Positions 34,801 through 44,900 of a DNA stretch of 64,000 nucleotides are shown piece after piece. The position numbers were made by a program, and so were the translations under genes. Location of the stretch: contig CM036624.1 of the NCBI GenBank assembly GCA_020746105.1, positions 1,297,562 to 1,361,561 of the forward strand, written 5' to 3'. The stretch is from Trogon surrucura (lineage: Eukaryota > Chordata > Aves > Trogoniformes > Trogonidae). How positions within the stretch are numbered: the first letter of the stretch is position 1; every line of letters begins with the position of its first letter. The notes beneath the pieces were generated by a model, which was given only the letters and a program-made list of their open reading frames with translations, had not been told where the DNA came from and did no database searches.

Positions 34801-35682
34801 CCATCTGACCCAGCGTTGGCAGGACGCAGCTCGAGAACGTCACCGCTCCCTCCGACGGAGCCCAAGGACCGCGGAACATATTGTGAAAGAGAAAGGAGCA
34901 AAACCAAAAAAATATATTATCAAGTCCTCCATCCTCCTAGGCAAAGAAACGTATCGCAGCAAAACTTTTAAAGCGTTTTTTCCCCCTCCCTGTTTTACAC
35001 AGCCTGCTTTTTACCTAAAGGAACGAAGAGGACAAAGTCCTCACACGCACACACAAAACCTTTAAAAAGCTCTTTGAAAAGCTTTACAATTTCTACAAAG
35101 AGGCTTCCTGCAGCCCTTTCAGAAGGCAAACAGTGCTTTTAAGTGCTATATTTTTATTCTTTTCAACTTGTAGATAAAAATTCAGGCCTGACGGAGAACA
35201 TTTCCCGCATGCACTAGTTTTGCAAAGGAAGTTAAGATAAATTTATCTCCCTGACAGTGTCAGAAGCATGCAGTGGACAGGAAAACATATGTCACCATCT
35301 CGCCCCAGTAAAGTGAACACAGTAAAGCCATCAAGCCTGTGGATGTGAGGACAGCGTCAGACAAATACACTTTACTCAAGATTATTAACAAAAACTACTT
35401 CAATAGCCCAGTAGCCACACACACCCCTCACATATGAAAAAAGACTTATGCAGGTGGGAGTAACCACTTTATTAACATCTTCAGTAAGGGTATTTCCTTC
35501 AGCTAGGATCTAAGGTACCAGAATTACTGATCTCAAAAAAATCAAGGTATTTCCTTGCAAGGACACAACTTTTCATTGTGACATTATTTTCTCTGAATAC
35601 TTCTGTTCATGTCAGTGAAAATCTCCCCCTGGCTGTGAAAACACAGTAACGGACAACTCTCACCCAAATGCAATCAAGCATT
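31891..35682. other. Non-coding stretch containing a CpG-dense patch
   Basis: No gene or interspersed repeat is recognised. The patch at 34681-34873 is listed separately. An A-rich/C-containing tract lies at 33838-33862. The 154-codon plus-strand frame at 32228 and the 109-codon frame at 34345 have no recognisable domain. Confidence 0.55.
34681..34873. promoter_or_regulatory. CpG-dense patch, candidate regulatory element or small CpG island
   Basis: Sixteen CpG dinucleotides can be counted in 193 bases, whereas adjoining kilobases have only scattered ones. Densest are CGCGAGCGAG at 34681 and the stretch around 34833-34858. It is not part of a CR1 or SINE, which are the other CpG-richer sequences here. 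Such a patch can mark an unmethylated promoter or enhancer. A minus-strand frame opens at 34879 (101 codons, MFRGPWAPSEGAV), but it shows no known domain. Short length makes a classical CpG island uncertain. Confidence 0.3.
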
Positions 35683-35955
35683 TCATAGAATCAATCACAG
35701 ACTCATAGAACCATAGAATCAATCACAGAATCATAGAATCATGGAATAGTTTCAGTTGGAAGAGACCTTCAAGATCATCAAGTCCAACCTTTTCCCAGCC
35801 CTTCAACACCATCAACCCATGTCCCCCAACACAACATCCACCCATCTCTTAAACACCCCCAGGGATGGCGACTCAACCCCCTCCCTGGGCAGCCTGTTCC
35901 AGTGCCTGACATCCCTCTCAGTGAAGAAATTCTTCCTAAAATCCAACCTTCAACA
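35683..35955 (-). mobile_element. CR1 LINE 3' end with expanded terminal repeats
   Basis: Read on minus this is a short ORF2 C-terminal remnant (complement of GAAGAAATTCTTCCTAAAATCC, then [13 protein letters not shown] in the antisense frame), followed by a 3' UTR and an unusually long run of CR1 terminal repeat units at 35683-35748. The ORF2 part resembles the subfamily at 22065 and 58312, though its 3' UTR differs in detail. It is truncated to about 270 bases. Confidence 0.9.
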
Positions 35956-38067
35956 GTTCTTGCAGCTAAGCATGTTGGACATCATATCCCATGGGCCAGA
36001 TCACACCTGCAAAATCTAGATTATGGTTGCTGACAAGACAGCATTACGAGAGGTACCAAAAAAGTTGGCTCCTTTTTTCTTCCTTCTGGCCAATAACCAG
36101 AGAGAACTCCTTTCTACTGCAAATCTGAACTGGAACTAAGGCAAGGGTACAACATAAATCTTTAAGATGATAAATAGGTAAGCTTGAAATTTACCTTACA
36201 GGGAGGGGATTATGGTTCTCAATCCTTGTTAAGAAGGGTTTCATCCATTACAGGATGAAACTCCCCAGCACTTATGTCTTCTGCACAATTCATATCATGT
36301 ATGTCATATGACTACATGCATTCAAGCCTGCTGATTTTGCTGAAATAACATCCCTTTGGCATTTAAAATTGTAACTTACATTTATTTTCATGGACGTTCA
36401 ATCCATGCCTCGATTCTATGGGTGTCTTTCACTAAAAAAAAAAAAAAATCCTTTTATTTTTCCTTTACTGCTCTCCACAAGAACCACGAAACAGCCTGAG
36501 CGGGTTTCATTTGGTTATATACCCATATTTGTGTAAAACAACAAACCAATGAAAAATTATTGAATAAAATACTTGGGGAAAAACAGCTGCCTCATCTCTG
36601 TCATTGGCATGCGTGCTTTTTAATACAATTGCAAGGCAGAACAGGAAAACACAGAAAATGACAGATTTAGAGTTTTTGTAATTGAGTTTAATCTCAATAA
36701 TATTCTCAGAAGAAATCAAAAACAGACTTCATGTGTGAGCCCCAGTGGCAATTATCCAAGTTTAAAATCAAAGTTTATTAACATTGGAAAATACATCATA
36801 CCAAGGGTTAACTATGCTGTTTGAAATCTGATTACTTCCAGTCTCTATTTCCACCTTATGTAATGCAAGTTACCCACTAACTGATTAATCTTTAAGACCC
36901 AATTCCAGTTTTAGCTCTAAGGGAGACATTTCTGAAGACATTTTCTTAACTTATTAAGGTAAATATGATGTACGGCATTAATCTAACAAGACACAGAATT
37001 ATTTTAGGCATGCAGGAAATGAAAGTCCATTTCCAAACCTATCAAAAATGCATGCAGGTTAAAACTTGCACAAAGCTCACCTTGGAGAAGGTTGAAAATC
37101 AGTTACTCAGCTGATCTGGGAATAGGAAAGGAGATTTTGGTCAATTATTAGCATCTTTTTCACAACAACAAATGAGAGATAAAATCAAAGTAAAACACTG
37201 GGAACGTCCTTAAACCACAGGTATCGTTCTCATAGAAACAGTTGCGTGACATCTTAATACTTGCGTTGTGTAGAGTCGTGTGGAATTAATCCTGCAAATT
37301 AAAGTGGAAAGTATCTGCAAGGACTTTACTTTTAGCTGTAATAAGCACCCACCACCCAGACTTGGGATTCTGATGGGAATTATTCTTCACACAACACTTT
37401 ACACTTTCTTTTTTTTTTCTTTCTTACTTTAGAAGTTTGGCTCCAAGTCTGGACCTGTCTTGGAAATTCTAAAATCCTGAACATAGCAATTTTACTTAAC
37501 TGACCCATATGCTTCTACTGTTCTACAGATGCATAATTGTACAACACTTCTCCGATGTAGATAATATTTTCAAGTTTACTAACAAATGCACAGAAGTTGT
37601 AACTAAACATTTTAATAATTTGTGTCCACTTTCTCACAATAAATAAGTGAAAAATTTGGGTTTATACCTGTTTCTAGCCCAAGAACTGCAAAACTTCTTT
37701 ATACAAATAAACCTGACAAAAACGTGACAAAAATGAGATAAAATACGGAAGAACAAATCAGCGCAGTGAGTAAAAAGAAGAAAAAGAATGGAGACTGTTG
37801 ACAAGAGATGGATATTAGACTACATTATACACATTTACATTGGGCGTAAGTTCTTTACGTTTACTAATCCACTGTTTGCCTACTGATTGGTTCCTACAGT
37901 CTCGTGTTCCACTGGCTCAGGAGAACAAACACTTGCATGCTTATCCTTTGTAGCAGTGCTCACACTTGCAGAGAACCTAAAACCAGAGGCCTTCATTGAA
38001 ACTACAACGTAGATTTTAACTGGTTAAAACTCAAGCATAAGTGGTGATGAAGAAGAGGACTGACGAT
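35956..38067. other. Non-coding stretch, no gene recognised
   Basis: Nothing coding or repetitive is recognised apart from an A run near 36435 and a T/C-rich tract near 37408-37425. Confidence 0.6.
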
Positions 38068-38660
38068 GCATCAAGAGGAGTGTGGCCAGCGGGTAAAGAG
38101 AGGTGATTCTGCCCCCTTTACTCTGCTCTTGTGAGACCCCACCTCGAATACTGCGTCCAGTTCTGGTGTCCCCACCATAAGAGGGACATGGAGCTGTTGG
38201 AGCGTGTTCAGACGAGGCCACAAAGATGATCCAGGGGTTGGAGCAGCTCTGCTACGAGGACAGGCTGCGGGAGCTGGGATTGTTCAGTCTTGAAAAGAGA
38301 AGACTTCGGGGGGACCTAAGAGCTGCCTTCCAATACCTGAAGGGATCCTACAGGAAGGCTGGGGAGGGACTTTTTACAAGAGCGTCCACTGACAGGACAA
38401 GGGGAAATGGGTTTAAGTTGAAGGAGAACAGATTTAGATTAGATCTTAGGAAGAACTTCTTCAGTGCGAGGGTGGCAAGACTTTGGAATAAATTTCCCAG
38501 AGAGGTTGTGGCTGCCCCCTCCCTGGAGGTGTTCAAGGCCAGGTTGGACAGAGCCTTGAGTAGCCTGATCTAGTTGAGAGGCGTCCCTGTCCGTGACAGG
38601 GAGGTTGGATTAGATGATCTCTAAGGTCCCTTCCAACCTAAGACATTCTACGATTCCATG
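38068..38660 (+). mobile_element. CR1 LINE of the SINE-partner subfamily
   Basis: Starting at GCATCAAGAGGAG, the element encodes the ORF2 C-terminal region. The upstream frame reads the equivalent of [15 protein letters not shown] in a shifted frame and [20 protein letters not shown] in the true frame, then stops at TGA. The overlapping ATG at 38226 opens a 115-codon frame, [18 protein letters not shown] to DRALSSLI, ending at TAG 38571-38573. The 3' UTR (GTTGAGAGGCGTCCCTG, TTGGATTAGATGATCTC) is the one used as SINE tail. It ends near ACATTCTACGATTCC, where the terminal repeats have started to decay. The C-terminal frame is intact, which suggests a fairly young insertion. Confidence 0.94.
38226..38573 (+). 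pseudogene. Intact 115-codon C-terminal segment of CR1 ORF2, frame-shifted from its upstream part
   Basis: This frame corresponds to the region downstream of the reverse transcriptase in CR1 ORF2, with the conserved blocks [55 protein letters not shown] and [15 protein letters not shown]. It starts with an ATG that overlaps the TGA ending the upstream ORF2 frame. Nine residues differ from the sister copy at 61159-61506, which has the same start and length. There is no reverse transcriptase or endonuclease in the copy, and no promoter is seen, so expression is not implied. Confidence 0.8.
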
Positions 38661-40406
38661 GAAACGGGGCAGTATGCCACTATCTATTCCACTGGACACA
38701 GTGGCTTTCACCACAAAAATTCTTTACTCTCTAGTCTGCTAGGCATGAAAGGGTCATGACTTTCTGTCGTAAATCTGTGCCCTCGTTGAATTCCTACTCT
38801 CATTCCTGTATTGTACCTGAAAGACCTTTATAGACAGGCATATGTCAGGCAGCTGTGAAGCTCCATACTTTGTCCCTTTTCAATGACAATTCTAGCCATT
38901 TTGGTTGCTCTTCAAATAAATAGCTACATCTTAGAAGTCCATGAAATCATTAAAGATATATTTAGGAATCTGGGCATCACCTATCCTTTCCCTCATGCTA
39001 CCACAGTTGTCTTTGGGCCACCAAAACCAATTCCTTATTTCCTAGTCCATATGTGTCTTTTTGCAGAGAAGACTGAATTATTTTGACATAAACTCAAAGC
39101 AGCAGAGAAACCATAGGACCGTCAGTGTTCTTAATGAGCTTCAGATTAAAAATGTGCTAAATAATTGCTAGTCCTCATTTCTATGCTCTCCTGCTTGCCC
39201 CAAATGTCAGGTTTCCTTGTGGTCTTCAGCAATATATTGGATTAGTACAGCCCTGCGCCTGTATTTTATCAGGATCAACCAAATCCCCACCTTTGAGCTC
39301 AGTGGGGCATTTTTACGACGAATTAGTAAAACTATTCATTACTTTAACATTAAAAAACAACCAAGGCAATTTTTGTTATAATTGTAACAGAATAAGTGAT
39401 CAAATACAGAACCATGGTGGTAGACTTTCAGTAAATCCAAAAACAGCTTCAAAGATAATCTTCAAAGCAGAACCAGATGAAATGCCTGACACTCCGATTC
39501 AAAAAAAGGATCTTATGTACATACCTGCTTATACATGTGCTGTTACAAATTATTTACACATGAAAATTACTCTTATTTCAGAAAATATTAATTTAGCAAT
39601 TAATATAATGAACTTTCAAAGTAACTTAAATTTAACACAGTATGGCTATAGGAATATTGATAAAGAGCTAGTACACTTTATATGTGCATCCTACCAAAGT
39701 TCATATTAATTTGTATCTTTAAAGAGGCTCCTGTACAGTTGCAACTTCATTTGTCTCCAAGAGCAAGGAAATGACAGCAGCCAAGGGATTACATTAGGCA
39801 CTAGTGTTCTGCAGTGAGACCACAGCTGGGTGTCCCCATCTCGTGCACGGGTCCACTTGTAGAAATGCGATATCTAAATCTTGTGCGTCGACTGAAACAC
39901 AAAGCTGTTCACAGTAGAGCTGTGCTGCAAGACCCTGATGAAAATTCATATCCTCTCTCAGTAAGACTATTCCTTTTTGCTCCTTTTTGAGGCTGCTCAA
40001 CTGCTGTATCTGGCTCAAACCAGGGACTGAACTAGATTTTATTTCAGTTTAGGAATCAGGCCAGATTTCATTACATGCATTTTATCAAACCTTCACTCAC
40101 GGATACACATCATCACCTATGCAGTAGTAAGTTCACTCTCCTTGCAGGGGGGTCACACAAAAGCAGCTATTACTATATGAAAACTGTACTATTGTTTCAC
40201 AAACCATTCCATAAAAAGCCTGTTAACTGTCATAAGTTAAGTCCCTTTAGTACGAAGATTAGTGATACGTCTTGTTTAGGAACTTGTAGGAATGAACATA
40301 AAATCTTGTTGAATGAAGATTTATTCATGATTTATGAAAGCCAAGAACAAGAACAACTACAGAATCCCTCATTTTTTTTATCTCATCTTTCCGGTGTGTT
40401 CTCAGA
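38661..40406. other. Non-coding stretch, no gene recognised
   Basis: A 138-codon plus-strand frame at 39293-39709 is among the longest that is not CR1-derived. It is AT-rich, rich in Asn, Ile and Lys, and resembles no family I know. A frame of that length is expected about once by chance in this much AT-rich sequence, so it is not called a gene. Confidence 0.55.
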
Positions 40407-40593
40407 TCATAGAATCCTAGAATGGCCTAGGCTGGAAGGGACTTTAGAGATCATTTAATCCAACCTCCCTGTCATGGGCAGGGACGCCTCTCAACTAGAT
40501 CAGGCAACACATGGGTCCCCAACCGGGATCGAACCCGCGACCTTGGTGTTATCAGCACCACGCTCTTAACTGAGTGAGTTAGCCAGCCCCCTA
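40407..40593 (-). mobile_element. tRNA-Ile-headed SINE with CR1 tail, well-preserved
   Basis: On minus the head reads GGCTGGCTAACTCACTCAG, then TTAAGAGCGTGGTGCTGATA and ACACCAAGGTCGCGGGTTCG, matching tRNA-Ile (GGTTAGCTCA, AGAGCGTGGTGCT, CCAAGGTCGCGGGTTCGATC). The B box GGTTCGATCCC is perfect. The A box is one of the weaker parts. The triplet at the anticodon position is GAT. A short linker ATGTGTT leads to the CR1 tail, which begins at GCCTGATCTAG, the codons around the ORF2 stop of the CR1 at 38068, and ends with ATTCTAGGATTCTATGA. Total length is about 187 bases, apparently full length. Confidence 0.93.
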
Positions 40594-41796
40594 TATACGA
40601 TCCCACAAGAGAACAAAGTGATTTACAGTCTAAGGAAAAAAACAAAACACAAAAAAAAAAATCAGAAATATGATCAGGGCTAGAAGATGCGTAAGCATGT
40701 ACATACAATAACATAAAAGGCTTTCTACCTCTAAGTATAACGTACTCAACTTTGTTTCATCTCTATTTATAATAAAGGTTATTCAGTCCATCATTGCACA
40801 CTACAACTGAACTCTACACACACAGAAAAGACAAGTAATGTTTCTGTTGGTTTCTCTAAGAATTTATGAAGGCATACGGCCACAAATACAGAATTCAATG
40901 GAAAATGGTTATCCCAAGTTCTTGAATTAAGAGCTGAAAATTGTCAATTCCCAGTCCTGTACTGTTTTATTTAATGGGAAACCATTTGGCAAATTCAATA
41001 TAACGTCTCTGAAAAGTGCTTGGTTTTGTGCAGCTTTTCAAACCTTCTATCTCAATGGCAAGAGAACCACTCTCAGAAAGAATTTTCAGTAAGTGGTATC
41101 AAGTGGGCACAAAATACCCATTGACCCTGAAAGCAAGAAAATGGAAACAGTCACTTCAAACGGTGTAATTTGTACTCTCCAATAGTGTTAGAGTGGGTAG
41201 CAGCCAGCTAATCTGTAAAACTCTCAAAAGCATTATAATTTACCCTATGAAACAGCTTCATTGTCAGATGAAGCACCTGTGATACCGGAGGAGCACCGCA
41301 TACTCAGCTTGTATACAACAGTCAAGAGATTTCTGAAATGCTCTCAGGAATGTAACCTCCACTAAAATTCTCAAGGTAAAGACATAGCTTAGACTGTTTG
41401 CACATATCGCAACAGTACAAAAACACTTCCAGAAAGTGAATGACAGCAACTCAAGAGCAATGGATCAAAAAAAAACTATAATCTCTAGAATACCTTAATA
41501 CGAGAGTACTCTAAAGACTTGGGTAGAACAGAAAAATCAAGCAATGGTCAATAATTTATATTGTACGCTTATCAAAATGCAATAAAACACTTTAATGGGT
41601 CAACACAAGAGAGGTAAAAATCACCCTCCCTTAATGCTGATCAGCAGAACTGGAAGCCCGTTATACACAAAAGTCCATGTCAAAACCATATCTGCTCCAA
41701 TATCCAACTAGAAACGTAAAGAAATGGCAGTCTTCAAAAACAAGAGCAAAGGTTGAAACCACGTTTCCTACGTGAATACAACTGAAAATATTACAT
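40594..41796. other. Spacer between two SINEs
   Basis: Nothing is recognised. An A-rich tract with C interruptions lies at about 40636-40661. Confidence 0.6.
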
Positions 41797-41999
41797 TCAT
41801 AGAACCATCACAGAATCCTAGAATGGCCCAGGCTGGAAGGGACCTTAGAGATCATTTAATCCAACCTCCCTGCCTCCCTGCCATGGGCAGGGACGCCTCT
41901 CAACTAGATCAGGCAACACATGGGGACCGAACGGGGATCGAACCTGCGACCTTGGTGTTACCAGCACCACGCTCTAACCGAGTGAGCTAACCAACCCCC
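41797..41999 (-). mobile_element. tRNA-Ile-headed SINE with CR1 tail, best-preserved promoter
   Basis: The minus-strand head is a nearly complete tRNA-Ile copy. It has A box TAGCTCACTCGG (fits TRGCNNAGYNGG closely), AGAGCGTGGTGCT, GGT at the anticodon position, AACACCAAGGTCGCAG and a perfect B box GGTTCGATCCC. The CR1 tail begins at GCCTGATCTAG and carries GAGAGGCGTCCCTGCC. The segment CCTCCCTG is duplicated in tandem within the tail (plus 41866-41881) compared with the SINE at 40407. It ends with CTAGGATTCTGTGATGG and TTCTATGA. Orientation is the same as in the other two SINEs. Confidence 0.93.
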
Positions 42000-44900
42000 T
42001 GCAGAAGTTTCAGTTTTGGAGGAAGTTGTTTTTCTAACAGAAAAAAAACTATTGCACAGCTTTAAAAGATTATTTTTATAGAGACCCATGGTAGGCATCC
42101 AAACTGAAGAGCTTTGTAACAGATAGAGTAAGTCATCTTTGCTTACAGTTAGAGCCGATTAGATCAGAATGAACTTAAAACCTACTGTTTGGAAGATCTT
42201 GTTTACCAGAATCTAAAACTGCTACAAAGCGTTTACTCTTTTTCAATAATAAATGAAAATAAAATATTAAGCAATGCATTTTGGGAATGGGATGTAGATA
42301 AAGCTAAACACGCCAGCGAGAGACTGCTAATGTAGAAAATAAAACTCGCACATCATCTATCTTCTGGTCAGATGTGTCTCCTTCAAAAGTTCTTGAAAAC
42401 ACTTTTTCATGCACCGTTTCACTCTATGCAACATCAGAAATGACATTACCTCACTGTGGAAAATGAAGTACAGGCAAAATGATTGTAATAACATCTGCTT
42501 TTAGTTTTGATAGAGAAATAACGAAGGGAATTGTGAGGGTTCGGTCAAAACATTATTTCATTGAAGGGTATGAGATACAGGAGAATTTAAGTAATTTTAT
42601 GTCCACTGTCTTGTCCTTGGCAAAGCAGCAAGACTACTTTCAGTAAGACTTTTTTAAAATGAAAATTTACTCTTTCTTCCTGTCAAAAGAGTAAGAAGGT
42701 TCTTCAGTACTCTCCAAAGCAATTCTTCTCAGCAAGTCGAAAAAACAAAGCCCTGCATGAGTACGTAGGAATTCTAAAGTAAAGCCTCTATCGCTGTCAG
42801 GTTTCAGCTCAATCTTTTAAACTTCAAGGTAACTTTGATGCCATCGATGCCTTACAGCTGCATTTTCAGTGAGGTAATTCCTTTGTCTTCTCAGAATTTA
42901 ATCGAGTGTAGTAGTTGGCTCATCAGGCGTAACAGGAGGACGTCCAAGTCTCCAGCTGAGCTCTAGCAGAGGATGGCCGTGCTCCACTACCGGATTTAGA
43001 AGCTGCGATACGCAGGCTTTTGGTCTCTCGTTATGGAGATACCACCAGCGTTGGGTTTAGGTAACGTAGGGATGGAAGTCACCACTAACTGAAAGATCTG
43101 TGGTTGCCTACAAAGGGCACACCGAGCACAAATGAAAGCCGAGTCTGTGCCCGTGGACACAGATTGAGATAATGTGAGTCAGAGCTCTAGTTGAACTTGG
43201 AAGGTAGAGGGACTGGGGAAAAAAATTCTCTCCTGAACCATTCTTGGCCCACTTAATGTTTTTTTCCACCATGCTTAAAATTTTAAAAAGAAAAGAAGAC
43301 ATCTCCTTTTTCCAGAAAGAGATCCGCATCTCCCCTTCTGAACATCTGCTTTGTTGTTCTCCCAAAATTGCCTTCGATACCCCACTGAAGGAGGACAAGT
43401 CCACCTTCCTAATTTAACTGTTTTGATATTTCTTTACCTTAGAATGTAGTTTCTTTTTAAATATGAACTTAATGAACTTGGGACTAAGCCTTGTTATCTT
43501 TTTGTTACATGAATGGAAAATCGTTCTCAAATCAGTTATGTTTCAGTTTCCTGTTCTCTTGACTAAATACCTGGTGTCTTCAAATGTGCCAGAGTGATTT
43601 TGAGTTTCTAGAAATAAATTCTTTTTCTGTTTTTTTTTCCCCAGAACTTCTGACATCACTTACAATAAGTAATGCTATTATTAATACCTTGAGGGGTACA
43701 CTGATGTTTTGAGCATGGGTGGTATGGATGTAAAGACAGATACCACACTGGAGTAATAATATTGTTAATAGAAAATCAGTTTTAGGTAGTCATCCTGTAT
43801 CCCATCTTCCTCCCGTCTTGTATATGTATTATTCAAAAAATTTTGTTAGCCTTATTTCTAATACGTCACTTTCCTCTGTTGAGCATCTTGATGGAATTTA
43901 CTCCCACAAATGTTACTTTCTTCAGAATGAGCGAAACGCTTTTTATTTTTACTAGATTAAATTCTCAAAGCGAAAATAGTATGAATCAAAGGAAATAAAC
44001 TGCAACGTTTTAGTGCATGTGTATGGATTAACGTGCCACGTTTAATGCAACATATTCGGAAAAATGCTCGTATCGTACGTAGAGGCCCACAAAACCTTCA
44101 GGCATGCTGCCAAGTCTTATCCAAAGTCTATTTTTTACAGACAACTCCTGTTCGGAGAGACTGTTGAATCCATATTTAGGTCCAAGTTTTGCTTTTGTGT
44201 TATTTATAATCTAGATTGATATTTGACGGTCAAGAATATACAGGCACCTTATCATTTTGGCTAAGTGGTGTGCTACTGAGCATTGCGCAGCCCAGAGCAC
44301 GTGACTTCAGCAATCTTCGTTGCATATATCTTCTTCAAAGCACTAACTGTTCATTAAAAATTACTCGGGCTTGCCACCTCTTCATATTCTGCCCACATCC
44401 CTTCCTTCCTTGACTAAAACAGATTTATAGAGGAGCATAAAAGCACAGGCTTGATAGAAAGGAAGATGTATGCCGCTGTTGCAGAAAACATGCTGGAAAC
44501 ATTATTCAGTTTCTGTGTTTCTGCACTTGTTTAGGTTAAATCTAGTACATTTTTAGGAGCAGGCTTTGAAAACAGAATTACTGAGTACATTTCTTTGCAT
44601 GCCCCTTACTTTCTGAAGAATTCATGTTGCATCAGAGGTGTGCCTCAGTGGACATAATTCATCAACAGATTTTAAAATCCAATCAAACGACACTAAGTGT
44701 TCTTGCTCCTTGGAGACAAATGGTAGTAAAGGAAACACTTAATGAAAGAAAGAGGTAACAGCAGTCACAGGACTACATTATTCTTACACACATATGTATG
44801 TAACATAGAGGAAAAAAAAAAAACACCTTGTACAGTATGAGTAGTAAGTTACATCCTCACTAGATTAGCTAAATTGATTGCTAACAGAATGTTACCTAAA

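Noticed and set aside
39293-39709. 138-codon plus-strand frame as a possible gene
   Set aside because: AT-rich composition with many Asn/Ile/Lys, no domain and no splice context. A frame of this length is expected about once by chance in 64 kb at this composition.
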